A stretch of DNA of 64,000 nucleotides, taken from Uranotaenia lowii. Lineage: Eukaryota > Arthropoda > Insecta > Diptera > Culicidae. The DNA lies in contig NC_073692.1 in the NCBI RefSeq assembly GCF_029784155.1, positions 70,816,012-70,880,011 on the forward strand, written 5' to 3'. Positions within the stretch are counted from its first letter, which is position 1, and the number at the start of each line of letters is the position of its first letter. Shown in pieces: positions 47,001-58,935 of this stretch. The notes under the pieces are model-generated. The model had not been told where the DNA came from. It saw only the letters and a list, made by a program, of their open reading frames with translations, and did not search any database. The position numbers and the translations under genes were made by a program.

Positions 47001-48400
47001 GTCATTTTTGTCATTTTTGTCATTTTTGTCATTTTTGTCATTTTTGTCATTTTTGTCATTTTTGTCATTTTTGTCATTTTTGTCATTTTTGTCATTTTTG
47101 TCATTTTTGTCATTTTTGTCATTTTTGTCATTTTTGTCATTTTGTCATTTTTGTCATTTTTGTCATTTTTGTCATTTTTGTCATTTTTGTCATTTTTGTC
47201 ATTTTTGTCATTTTTGTCATTTTTGTCATTTTTGTCATTTTTGTCATTTTTGTCATTTTTGTCATTTTTGTCATTTTTGTCATTTTTGTCATTTTGTCAT
47301 TTTTTTCATTTTTTTCATTTTTGTCATTTTTGTCATTTTTGTCATTTTTGTCATTTTTGTCATTTTTGTCATTTTTGTCATTTTTGTCATTTTTGTCATT
47401 TTTTGTCATTTTTGTCATTTTTGTCATTTTTGTCATTTTGGCATTTTGTCATTTTTGTCATTTTTGTCATTTTTGTCATTTTTGTCATTTTTGTCATTTT
47501 TGTCATTTTTGTCATTTTTGTCATTTTGTCATTTTTGTCATTTTTGTCATTTTTGTCATTTTTGTCATTTTTGTCATTTTTGTCATTTTTGTCATTTTTG
47601 TCATTTTTGTCATTTTGTCATTTTTGTCATTTTTGTCATTTTTGTCATTTTTGTCATTTTTGTCATTTTTGTCATTTTTGTCATTTTTGTCATTTTTGTC
47701 ATTTTTGTCATTTTTGTCATTTTTGTCATTTTTGTCATTTTTGTCATTTTTGTCATTTTTGTCATTTTTGTCATTTTTGTCATTTTTGTCATTTTTGTCA
47801 TTTTGTCATTTTTGTCATTTTGTCATTTTTGTCATTTTTGTCATTTTTGTCATTTTTGTCATTTTTGTCATTTTTGTCATTTTTGTCATTTTTGTCATTT
47901 TTGTCATTTTTGTCATTTTTGTCATTTTGTCATTTTTGTCATTTTTGTCATTTTTGTCATTTTTGTCATTTTTGTCATTTTTGTCATTTTTGTCATTTTT
48001 GTCATTTTTGTCATTTTTGTCATTTTTGTCATTTTTGTCATTTTTGTCATTTTTGTCATTTTTGTCATTTTTGTCATTTTTGTCATTTTTGTCATTTTTG
48101 TCATTTTTGTCATTTTTGTCATTTTTGTCATTTTTGTCATTTTTGTCATTTTTGTCTTTTTTGTCATTTTTGTCATTTTTGTCATTTTTGTCATTTTTGT
48201 CATTTTTGTCATTTTTGTCATTTTTTTCATTTTTTTCATTTTTTTCATTTTTTTCATTTTTGTCATTTTTGTCATTTTTGTCATTTTTGTCATTTTTGTC
48301 ATTTTTGTCATTTTTGTCATTTTTGTCATTTTTGTCATTTTTGTCATTTTTGTCATTTTTGCCATTTTTGTAATTTTTGTCGTTTTTGTCATTTATGTCA
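44033..48400. repeat. 4.4-kb minisatellite, 9-bp unit TTTTTGTCA
   Basis: About 485 near-identical copies of a 9-mer (TGACAAAAA on the other strand). Most variants are single changes: GGCATTTTT, ATGTCATTT, TTTCATTTT. The core at 44100-45290 and 45550-47140 is almost perfect. 8-bp units that shift phase cluster at 45311 and in 47140-47935, and 10-bp units occur near 47400. The 9-bp period leaves open reading frames of 410-1057 codons (FLS, CHF, VIF, or MTK repeats), which are artefacts. Homogeneity suggests recent expansion; the true length may differ from the assembly. Confidence 0.97.
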
Positions 48401-50411
48401 TTTTTTCGATGTTTCTGTCGTTTTTCATCGTTTGGTGTCATTTTTGTCGTTTTCTGTCATTTTTATCGATTTTCTTGTTTTTGTTGTAATTTTTCATCAT
48501 GTTTTGCATTAATGTTGTCGTTTTTTTCTTTTCTTACTTTTTTTTTTGTCATTTTTTCGTTTTGCTCTATTTTAGTTTTTTTCGACGTTCTCTATGTTGG
48601 TAGTTTTTTTTGATTGGTTTTGTCTATTTTTGTTTTTGTGTTCTTTTTCGTTTTTTTTCATTTCATGGATTTTTTCTTATTTGTTTTTTTTCCTTGTTTT
48701 AGCCTGTTTTCTTCGTTTGCGTAATTTTTATCGTTTTTATAATTTTGGTAGCTTATGTCGTTTTTTTCGTTTATTGAATGTTAAACGCACATCGATTGAG
48801 TTTGTGTCGAGAAATTCAGGCCATTTTCAACGGCAAATCACAGTCATGATTCACCTTTCCAATTTCCTCTTGAGAGCCGCGCCATTGTCAATTAAATGAG
48901 ATGGGCACCATAAACAAAATAGAGGTGTCCGACTACCTATGTATACTCGCGTGATTGGCACTGAATAAAGAAAGAAGCACCGGGCGCAAGATTAAGAACA
49001 TAACGGCCATAATCGTAAAATGTAACGATCTCATTCTCGTGTTCTCTCGTTTTTTGCCAGTTTTTCCACGGATTCTACTATTTAGACGACCGGAAATATG
49101 ACCGGAATAGAGGAGGACATATTATGTCTCAACGAGGGAGAGTGGCTCTTTTTGGCCGTTCCAGATGGAAATCAGTGCCACTTTTTATGCCACTCTCGAT
49201 ATACTAAAGTTAATACAACGGCCATGACAATTTAGAGAGACGATTTCGAATCGGTAGGGGAATTTCTAATTTCTAAAATATGAGATAGGTCCTTAGGAAC
49301 ACTAAAAGTTTATGAGAGTATATCTGTTTAATATGATGTCCAACATTTACGGAACCTCTTTTGAAGTGCTTTTACTTATCTTTCATTTTTGTTCTTTTAT
49401 ATTTTCTTCTACACTTTGTTCAATCTTCCAGCTTCAAAAATCCATATTTCTGCGTTCACCTAGACGACTGAGTTCCGGCTGAATGGTTCACAGAGCATCA
49501 ATTGACAAGGCACTTTCCATTTACGGTCCTTGGTCTGGTCATACGAAAATCTTTACTACGGAGACCATACTGGACTAGCCTTTTTCACAAAAGGCAAAAG
49601 CCAAGCCAAGCCAAACCGGCTCACTCGTGTGTGACTGATTCAAATCGAAAGTGGACGGTTTTCCATCATTTTCCCCGAAGAACCCCTCTGTCCGGTCAGT
49701 CCGGAAGATTCCGGTTCTAGTTGAAAGGTGGCTTCGGAAAAATTTAAATGAACAAAAACTGCATCGGCCTATGTGCCTTCGACAAAGGAAGGATCCTTTA
49801 CCCGAGGAAAAATCTTTGGGCCAGATGGTCACACAACCGCAGCAGCGCTTCCTGCTTGCCCCAGGCCAGCAGCCGTTCCGTTATTCATCAGAAATTAGAA
49901 AATCTGCCTACGTCTCTCGAGTTCGTTCCGGTTTGGCTCTTGTTCTTTCGTATGTATAAACGAAACACGTTTGCGGAACCATTTGTTTGAAAGGGAAACG
50001 AATCCGAAATGGAAATGCTGTTTCCGTGTTTGGAATAATTTAATTTTAACACACCCTCATCGACACACATATAAATGAACATGGTTTTGAACAGGGTAGA
50101 ATCCAGGGAGGAAGAAATGCCAAGGATCCTTCAGCTAGATCGGCTCTCAATTCGGAGTTAGAAGTTCAAAAATAACAAAATGAAATGTTTTGCAATACCA
50201 CTACCTAAAATATATATAAAAAACTATATATGTAGATAAAGTTTCGTATGCAGTAGAGTTTCAAAAATCTTCAATTTCTATTTTCGTCAGAATTCCCGAT
50301 TTCCGGGAACGCTAAGGTGGCCGAGCAATGGACACCCTAATGAGTTTTGAACCCAAACGAAGCTTTCAAGGTCCCATGGTTTGAGAAATTCAAAAATGAA
50401 CCCAAATTGAG
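48401..50411. other. Degenerate T-rich edge of the satellite, then intergenic DNA
   Basis: 48400-48780 keeps TTTTTGTCGTTTT-like words that fade out, the eroded edge of the array. 48780-50400 is ordinary intergenic DNA. The frames at 49502-49990 overlap each other on both strands and none is recognised. Confidence 0.4.
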
Positions 50412-50559
50412 CACGTCTCACGTTTCACGTCTCACGTCTCACGTCTCACGTCTAACGTCTCACATCTCACATCTCACGTCTCACGTCTCACGACTCACGT
50501 CTCACGTCTCACGTCTCACGTCTCACGTCTCACGTCTCACGTCTCACGTCTCACGTCTC
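50412..50559. repeat. 7-bp tandem repeat CACGTCT, about 21 units
   Basis: The array consists of CACGTCT units with a few variants (CACGTTT, TAACGTCT, CACATCT, CACGACT). It ends abruptly at TCTTTTTATT. No spacers are present, so it is not a CRISPR array. Confidence 0.95.
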
Positions 50560-51935
50560 TTTTTATTATTTAATTTATAAATTTTTAAAAAGTTTTAATG
50601 TCAGATGAAAATTTTATTTTTAATTTTCAATTTTTATCAAATCAAAGTTTAGTCCATAATATTCGATTCAGAAGTCTAAACTTGCATTTTCGTCCATTTT
50701 CAAGTTTTTGTTTTTTTTTCTATCTTGAAGTTGCAACTCTGAAACTCATTAATTTTATGTTTAATAATGATTTTCATTAATTTGTTTCGAACAAAAATAT
50801 ATTGGTATAATAATTCCATTTGTAAGTCCAAGTTTTTTAAAAATAATTCCTTTCCGTTCCGAATGTTAAAAATGTAAAAGTCTTGAACTTCGGACAGATA
50901 TTCTTTAGTTTTCTTGCTTACTTCTTATTTTGACTTCAAATCTCTTGTTGTATCCTTCTTTTGGGAAAAAAATATTTTGAGTGTTGATGTACATATATAG
51001 AATTCTGATTCTGAAAATAAAACTGCTATGTAGAATTGGAATATTTTTTTGAACTTGGACCTTCAAAAACTAGAATGCACTCAAACTCGAATTGAAATTC
51101 CAGTTCAGAATATCGGTTCTGGATTCTGATTCTTAACTATGGTCAGTAAAATGAATATGAATGTGAATCAATTATGATTTTGAGCTCTGATAACGCTGAT
51201 TTTGTACTTTTGGTTCTTAAAGATTCGGTTGGCATCGAGTATCGTCGTGATAATTATCATAAAAGGCTCAATATAATCCGGTTTTTCTCAGAATGATTAC
51301 TCCGACCCTGTTTCTGATGTGGTCGAGATGTTCGCAGAATAAAAGGTTTCGGGTAGAGATTTTGCTTGCATACTCATGAGCTCAGACGAATTCTAACAAG
51401 TTGCTAGTACATGGATTTCGGGGAACAGAAAAAGTAAAAATGAGCCATCTAAGTATGTTATGTATACAGAACTAACTTAGAATGTGTTCTTGGCGCTATG
51501 GTGAAACCCACCACATCATAATAGTGTTCCGAACTTTTTGGTGTGATAACGAAAGCGTTTTGGGAATTTTAACAGCTGGTGCTACTTATTCTGAAAAACT
51601 TTTTCTGTGAAGAACGTTCCAATGTGATAATTGCTCATTCATCCTACTTATGTGGATTCATCATAAAGGTTTTCTGAGAACTTTTTCTTGAATTAACATT
51701 TCCGGAAGAAGTTGATTGTCAATCATCATCAGCATCATCATCTTTCTTGTAAAGTTTGATGTAATCAATGTCACGGTTTTGTTCGTACGTTAAACACAAA
51801 AGAAAGTTTATTTGAACAGTATGTATAAACGTAGAAAAAAATAGCTCAGATTGATACATTTTAACCGTGTACTCGAACAATAATTCTGCCTACGTCAGCT
51901 TGGATTAATTACGCACATTTCTTACCACATCAGAA
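50560..51935. other. AT-rich intergenic DNA, no gene seen
   Basis: No convincing frame. A short CATCAT run (ATCATCATCAGCATCATCAT) lies near 51722. Confidence 0.4.
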
Positions 51936-52289
51936 TCAGGGGGAATGGCGTCTTTGCATGATTGGCTTGGCATCAGGGAGGGAGGACAGAAGTTTCTTTT
52001 GCTGGAGGATGTACACACCCTGAGGCCACTTTAACACTTCACTGGGTTTGTTGTACGGCACAGCAGGTTTGAGTTTGGAGGCCCCGATATCTGCTTTCGG
52101 TTCAAGGAATCCGCTGTGCTTGCTGATGATGCTTGGTTGGTTAGGCAAGTCATTAAACAGCGATAGGGACGACCTGTCACCTCCGGGAAACAAACTGCGG
52201 GACTTGCAGGATTTGTAGCATTTCCGCAATCGGTTGACAACTTTTTGGAGTGGATTGACATAGGGGTGAACATTTTTAATTGTGTTCAT
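51936..52289 (-). CDS. Orphan 117-aa ORF, unidentified
   Basis: The minus-strand frame from ATG 52289 to TGA 51936 has an in-frame TAA six bases before the ATG, so the start is real if the ORF is. The product is basic near the N-terminus (QKVVNRLRKCYKSCKSRSLF), then Ser/Pro/Lys-rich, with KWPQGVYILQQKKLLSSLPD near the C-terminus. A possible acceptor (CATATCATTCAG) sits just upstream, so it could be a terminal exon. Composition is more protein-like than neighbouring frames. No domain or family was recognised. Confidence 0.35.
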   Translation of the reverse strand: MNTIKNVHPYVNPLQKVVNRLRKCYKSCKSRSLFPGGDRSSLSLFNDLPNQPSIISKHSGFLEPKADIGASKLKPAVPYNKPSEVLKWPQGVYILQQKKLLSSLPDAKPIMQRRHSP

Positions 52290-53493
52290 GATTTATTTGA
52301 TCTTTCTGAATGATATGTAAACATACAATTTTTGAGATACAAGAAATTTGTAACCTCTGGTTTACTGTGACGTACTCCAAAGTGTTCACATTTTTGCTGC
52401 GTTAACAAGATAAACGACACATAAGGCAGAAGCGAAAAATACTTTTCGGTTTTTTTATGATCCAACAAGACAACTTCCAAAGTCGGAGGTCTGCGAGATT
52501 TTGGAGGGTCGGTAACAACCTAAAAAGATTCGACCGCATTGTCCAAACAGTGATAAGCGGGTTCGTCACCCCCATAGAGATCAAAGACAATTTACAAAAG
52601 TTAAGATCAATGTGAGGAGAATCCGCCGGTCATACTTCAGTGATATGATTCTGCCTCCATAACTCTAAAAGAGCAGCTCCATAACCTTAAAAGAGTAGCT
52701 CTTTTAAGGTTATGGAGGCGTTATGTTTAGCTTTGTGCGAATTGTAATGCTGCATTTGCTACACAGATAATCTTTTGTGCATTGAGCCGCCTTTTTTCTA
52801 ACCTCATCTATAGATGTTTCATAGCAACCCTCACTTATCATAGAACCAACAGAAACAATGTAGTTTAAATAGAGACTGATGGAGTTGATCAGGGTTTATC
52901 GGAACAGTGATCTTGTCAATGGTGCTTTGCGTAGTCGTGATCGGGATCATCTCAATTATTTTGGAAAAAAAACGTCTATTGAAAAACTATCAGAAGGGCA
53001 CACCCAACATTCTTGCCGTAAGTGATCTATGATCAACAACATGTAATCGCAACCATTGATAGGGTTTTAACGATTGCGCTTTCTAAAAACCTTATAGCTG
53101 ATGGTCCTAAACATAAATGACGTACCGTCTGTGGAAGCTTCGTAATATATGTAAGACGATGCTTCAGGGTTCGAATATCCCTTTTCTTATAAAAGGCGAT
53201 AGCATATTGCGATAGCATATTTGGTTCGCCTTTGACGAAAAACTACCGTTATCTTCACTACCTGGTGTGGATTCTTACGTCTTACTATGGAGGAGGAAGG
53301 ACCGCCAAAGCTTCCCGGGCACTTCAGCAGCACAGCGCATGAGGTCAACAGCGGAGTTTGGCAACAAGATCGACATGGATCATCAAGGATACCGAAAAAG
53401 ACCAACGAAATAAATAGGTGGAAGGATTGGTGGATGAAGACAAAGCCTTTGAACTGTTTACGTTGTCGAAGCCCTCAAGTTAACTTGAGTTAA
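52290..53493. other. Intergenic DNA with a short perfect hairpin
   Basis: The 64-aa minus frame (52286-52480) overlaps the orphan ORF start and might be an alternative upstream exon; not supported further. Items noted: the hairpin at 52677-52717 and a 13-bp direct repeat GCGATAGCATATT near 53197. A 68-codon plus frame at 53287 is not recognised. Confidence 0.3.
52677..52717. repeat. Perfect 19-bp stem hairpin
   Basis: CTCCATAACCTTAAAAGAG, a TAG loop, and its exact reverse complement. A partial third copy (CTCCATAACTCTAAAAGAG) directly precedes it at 52655-52673. Confidence 0.95.
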
Positions 53494-56103
53494 CTATACT
53501 CATAAACGAGATCACTTTCACCAATACCTTTCCTCATTACGACTTGACGTCTTAACTTTCCTCTAAAGACTCGAGAACCAGCATCTTCTCGCAGCATCTC
53601 GAGGTTTCCGCACAAACCTCTCCTCTCGGTGAATCGGCCTGCTCTCTCCTCTAACTCGTGATCCGACTCCTCCTCGCATTTACTTGAGGTTTACATTATA
53701 CTCCTCCTCTTGTTGCCTCAAGGCCTGATTTACCCTCAGATATATCATCATAAAGACTCGGGGTTGAACTCACCATCCTCTCCTCCTGGAGACTCGAAGC
53801 CTGACATCTCCTCTAACGACATGAATCCCGACTTCTTATCACCATGATTCTAAGCTTGCCCCCTTTTGCCCATCGAGTGCTGGTCGAGAGCAGCTTATCT
53901 TAGCCTCGTGCCTGTCGCAACACTCGTGCGGGTCTTAACGCAACGACCTGGATGATTCCCGACGAAGACGTCATCCTACACCGACTCAAATGGCTCACTC
54001 GGCGTCGTGAGCCACTCTACCCGTGGGTATTCCCCGAGAGTGGAATAACTCTTTCACGTCAACCTCCACTGCCGAGTAGGTCTAGTTTTATGATAAAACT
54101 TTTATCCCCGTAGCTTCGATAATTGAGAAACGAGCTACTCAGATACTCCCCGAAGGTGGAGTATTATATTTACTCACAAACGCGGCGTACCAACTGCGTC
54201 CATTATGCAGAAGAAGATGGCTTATCTTTGTAGTTTCAAACCGTGAGATCGGACGCACTCTACTCGACCGCCTACGCCGATGGGGTCAGTCTACTTTGCT
54301 GATTGTCAGGTCTATTTTTTATCATTTGGCTGGTTACCCTAGGATTTTAATTGGCACCGCGGCCATTTTCGCACCTGTCTCGCAATTCGGTATTTGTTCT
54401 TCACCTTCAAGTAGACCCAATTTGTTCGTCACTCGATCGATCTCGAACATAATATCGATTCGCGCGATCGACGGTTTGAGTAATGCGGTTCGTCACGCTA
54501 GAGGAGACGTTCATACATTCTCCAGCAAGGTGTTGAATTGTTTCAGCTAGAACCAATTAGCTACTGCGATTCTAATGCATAGCCGAAATTCTTATCTCTT
54601 GAGATAATCTCATAGAACTCTCAGGGATTATGAACTTCCGCCGAGGGCGTTTGTAGCAAGGTCTCTTTCCCTGTACTGGGAGCTCAAGGAGACGATTAAA
54701 CGTTCCTTGAGCATGATTGGCAGTGGAAGTGCGTGTGGGCCGTGACTCATTGCGTCCAATTTATAGTAATATAGTGTGGTCAGATTTTTCGGTCAATTAT
54801 TTAATTAGCTTTGCTTCCCATTAAACTAGGTGCCTATTTAGTTTAGGAAAGTGCATGCCAAGAAAGTTAGCTCTTGCGTGACGATATAGTCGAGAAAGGT
54901 AATTGTGCTTCGTAATCGTGCTTATATGTGCGTTGCTTAATTTGTCTGTGCCAAAACAGGCACATATCATTCCCCAGCGGGACCAATCCCGGACCACGCA
55001 GCAATTCACTGCTTAAGTTTTCCCGCCACGCCGAGGACACCCGATGCCCGCATCCGTTGGAAGCGAGACGTTTCGTCACCATAACGTCTTGGGGGAGCGA
55101 CGGGTTCAAGGTCGGTTCTAAGCAGCACAGCGGCGGTCGTCGACCTTTGACCGCAGGTCAAACGACACTCGACAATTCGCTTGTCGAGTTTCACCACCGC
55201 CGAGCGTCAGCTAACACCATCAGCGGGCGCTAAATTACCAGCCAGCACCTAACATCATCGGTGGTCGCCAAAATCGTCATCGAGGTCGCCGAATACTCGC
55301 CAACCAGCATTCCGAGAGCATGATAACTCATCACCGCTAAGGAGTCATAATCACCATCGCCAACAGCTCTCTCTCATCTCCGACCAGCGAGGAATAGGAT
55401 CGCAGCATTCGGTGAGTCCATTCTAATTGGAGAGCTAGGTCGCCCATATTTAAGACCCAAGTCGATTTATGATTTATGCTAGCCGACGGTTAACATAGTC
55501 CCGTCACGAATGTTGAACCAGAAGTGAGGTCGAAATTCCCGTGCCTTTGTTTAGGGAAACCCCTCTGAAATAACATAAAAGCCCGGGCGCGACAAGCTAT
55601 GTTGCTATAAGCTTGTCGCCAAGGCACGCACGATTGATAGGTATACCTTAGGCGTTTTCTTTGAAGTTGCACGCAAGTAGGATTAGCTAGTTTTAAAATG
55701 CCATAATCGAATGCGGTAGGAAATAAAATTCAAAATTGTAATCGTAACTTGTAAATCCCTTCATTATTGAGTGGAGAATTTGACCATGCTGGGGTGACCT
55801 GGGGGTTTCATGCGCAAACAAGCTGTCCATTACAATTGGGGAACGGGAGGTCGTTAGCTCTGTAATGAGATTGCCAGGTATGGGCGATCTATAACTGAGT
55901 TGTTCTAAGGATTTTATGTTGATAGGTAGCAATTTCGTCATAATGTGTTAGTTTCGTCGATCCTTAACCACTTTTAAGGACAATCTATGGACTCGCCCTC
56001 AGTGGAGTCTCACTGGGCATATTCAATCGTGGCGTACAATCTCCTAACGAAGTGGCGCTTAAGTCGTTCGCCAGTAAGGGATCGATCAGTGGCGGCTACA
56101 TCT

Positions 56104-56115
56104 TGGTGCCCAACG
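56104..56115 (+). other. tRNA-Lys primer-binding-site-like motif
   Basis: TGGTGCCCAACG, preceded by GGCTACATCT, resembles an LTR end (CTACA) plus spacer followed by a site complementary to the 3' end of tRNA-Lys (one mismatch in 12). The complementarity is lost after 12 bases. Confidence 0.35.
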
Positions 56116-56173
56116 CTAAGCACACGTTCGGGACGTTACGACTTGGATGCTTCCTTACTGTGACGACAACCTA

Positions 56174-56239
56174 CACCGGCTAGCTCAGTCGGTAGAGCAT
56201 AAGACTCTTAATCCCGGCTCGTGCCCCACGTTGGGTGCC
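56174..56239 (+). pseudogene. tRNA-Lys(CUU)-derived sequence with CCA end and missing T-loop half
   Basis: CCGGCTAGCTCAGTCGGTAG, AGCAT and the anticodon arm AAGACTCTTAATC match tRNA-Lys(CUU). The 3' part GCCCCACGTTGGGTGCCA corresponds to nucleotides 59-76, including a CCA that nuclear tRNA genes do not encode. About eight nucleotides (51-58) are absent, so no T arm can form. On the minus strand the 18-mer reads as a classic primer binding site, preceded by ACTACAAC. It cannot be a working tRNA gene. Confidence 0.7.
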
Positions 56240-58111
56240 AGTTGTAGTGCGCGGAGGAACATTACAGGGAATTGTAACACTGGTCAGTTTCGCGGTCGTT
56301 AAAGGCACTCGTTTAACGTGCCACCTCTTTTAGTCGAGGACCACTCGTCAAGTTCAAATATGCCCGGCGAGAATTTTGACCTCAGTGCAGGTCGTTCCTA
56401 ATAGGATCCAAGAATGGATACGAAAGATCAGGTTTTACACAATCAGACTGAGTAGGAAGGCCACCTCTCCAATCAAGAGAAACCTGATGGATACAGCGTT
56501 CTATCTCCTAAAGAAACACTTGTTTGTGCTTCTCATCACTGACTTATAAAAACCAAATCACCACGTGATACGAAGAAGAAGCAAGCAGACCGATTTCCCG
56601 GGCCTGTCGGGGAAGAAGACGTGAACCACCTTTTAACCAAAAAACTTAATGTTCGGGGAAGCACTAAATAATAACTTAGAACATTTGGTTTTAAGAAAAC
56701 ATAATAAGAACTTTGAATTTAAAGTTCATTAACATATATTCGGAGTAACTACTATTGCATTTTCTGCATGCTTAATTTTAATTTATTTTTCTTATCCTAG
56801 GACTACATAAGTTTAATTTCTAATTGTTCCTTCCCTAGCTTCCCCTATTCGTGTGTGGTTTACATGTTCTGAAGAACTTTTTGGCGAGTTTTCAGAAGTG
56901 GAACTCTTCAATGGTTAGCGGTTCCGAAATAACTATGTGTGTTTTTGTTCAAGTTTTACATGAGGAGTTTGCTGAGCGTAGGTCTATTTATATATGATGA
57001 AGTAGGCCTGCTTACGATAATAAAACGGTATGCAGAATGAGAGTAGGCTTAATAGCGGCACGTTATCCAAACATACGGGAGAATTGTGCCTAATTTGACA
57101 CCGTAGATCAATGATGATAATTGGTGATATGGTTCAGGGACAGCATTTCTAAGTGATAAACGGCCGGAATAATTATTCTGGAGGTTGGGAAAAATCATAT
57201 TGTGCGTTCAGCCCTTCATGTTCCTGGAGAAATTCCCAAAGGGGTACCTACCTTCTGTGGAGTGATAACCGAACACGCGCTTACGCGACACCGTATCTGG
57301 TCCAACGCTTACTGTAGGCGGCGCTTCAAGGAGATTGGTGGTGGCTTGAAGCAGAATAGATTGAGTCATCTAAATGGCGGCTGACGACCTCGTCCGACTC
57401 CCAGTGGCCGGGGTCCGAATCCTCACCGTGGTGTTTTACCGGAAATGCTGGGCTGTAGCGGTGTTAGCAATCGCTCCATGTGCGACGGTTTTAAGCTGTA
57501 TATAATTGCCGAAACATTAAAACACTCAAATCAAAAGGCACTTAACGTGTTCTAACGATACAAAGACGCTGAACAAGAACAATCTCACTTCTGATTTTTA
57601 CCACGGTTAAGTTCGGAATATACCAGTGGATTCAAGGGATTCCTCAGATTCGCACAAGGGCCATATGCGGTTTCAAATGAGGAGTCGAAGATTTCCCGAA
57701 GGAAGTCGTTGACCTTTGGACACAATATCCAATAAACTTCGACCTAATTGAAAGAAGGGCTTCTCTTTCCCTCGTACAACAGTCTAATTGTTCCATCTCA
57801 TAACGATCCACCCTTGGAATCCCTATTCCTTAAATTAATGGGGTCAACTCGAGAGATGACGCTGAGCGCGTAACTTCTCAATGAGACAATTCCAAGCAAG
57901 CTTCCTCCATTTCCTTTTGACCACGTGCATTATCAAATGCATTAAATGAATAAAGGCGCTTCTAAGCTGTAAGTCTGTAAGTTCTAAGTATGACTCCACA
58001 TACTATAGCATGCAATCGACTACAGTAATGAACGAATTAATTTAAGTAACAAAACTATGTATAATAATGATATGTATTTTTTTATCTCGCAGTTTCTCTC
58101 GTAGGAAGCGG

Positions 58112-58935
58112 CACTACCCGCATACTCCCTGACGGTGAGGAATGATACAAACGTTTTCTGACGCGGACTGCTGTTGACTCGAGCTTCTTTGCAGGGTAAT
58201 CATGATCCGGGTGAACCCATCGCTGACCGCATGCCAACTAGTGGAATCCATACTCATCCTCTGTACCACGTTATCAATCGTTGTGTAATGTACACAAGCA
58301 GTAAGTATGTTGGTACGTGCCGCTTCGAGCCTCAGACAAACGAACACCACTTGTTCTGATGTCTCCTCTACGTCACCACAAGCCGTGCAGAGTTGCGAGA
58401 TCAGACGGTGGGTTCACCTTCCTCTCGCTGAACTGTCCCACAGTCCCACAGTTGGACATCAAGTCCTCCTTGGCGAGTTCTCGCACGTTGGACGTGTCCT
58501 TTATGTTGTAACAAGAGACATCCTCCTCTAACTAAACCGAGGTGGACATGACGTCTACCAGTACGTCTACCGCTTCAGATGAAATAGCCCGGTATCCACT
58601 GATAACGAGAAGGTTCATCAGTTGTTGTACGTTAGTGAGTCTCTACAGGCCGCCACTCCATTCCTCAAGATTGACGTGGTCACGTTCAACAGTATCTTCC
58701 TCCTGCTTTTTTGAATTGCCATGGAGTTTGACATGATTCCAATGAATGTAGCCGGTGTCAATGCCGCTCTCTTACACGCGTACTCGACGTGGCTCGTGAA
58801 ACAGAGCCTGTCGTCGACCGTCACCCGCAGGTATTTAATTGCGCGTTTGGACACGATGTTGCACGGTCCAACTTCAATTGTACCTGTTTGGGGTGAGACT
58901 AGGTTGGTGATCAGCACCATTTCGGTTTTGTGGTG
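58112..58935 (-). mobile_element. R1-like LINE fragment, reverse transcriptase C-terminus
   Basis: The minus-strand frame from 58920 reads MVLITNLVSPQTGTIEVGPC, then KRAIKYLRVTVDDRLCFTSH and IMSNSMAIQKSRRKILLNVT, the end of the RT domain of mosquito R1-clade elements. It continues, after frameshifts, to NVVQRMSMDSTSWHAVSDGF near 58260. Stops and indels show it is inactive. Confidence 0.82.

Larger units (their letters stand above)
53494..58111. other. Noncoding, less AT-rich block, possibly decayed LTR-type elements
   Basis: The composition differs from the flanking DNA (higher G+C), yet no frame longer than about 100 codons exists and no gag/pol motif is seen. TATTTAAG near 55448 and AATAAA near 55722 could belong to an LTR. 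Two tRNA-Lys primer-binding-site-like motifs face each other at 56104-56115 and 56222-56239. A B-box-like GGGGTCCGAATCCTCACC lies near 57410. I found no matching LTR pair, so the origin is unresolved. Confidence 0.35.

Noticed and set aside
44015..48512. Open reading frames up to 1057 codons on both strands
   Set aside because: They are produced by the 9-bp satellite, which has no stop in several frames; there is no protein-like composition or gene structure.
50412..50559. CRISPR-like array
   Set aside because: Units are contiguous 7-bp repeats without spacers, in a eukaryotic genome.
56174..56239. Functional tRNA-Lys gene
   Set aside because: The T arm is missing and CCA is encoded, so it is a reverse-transcribed or primer-derived copy.
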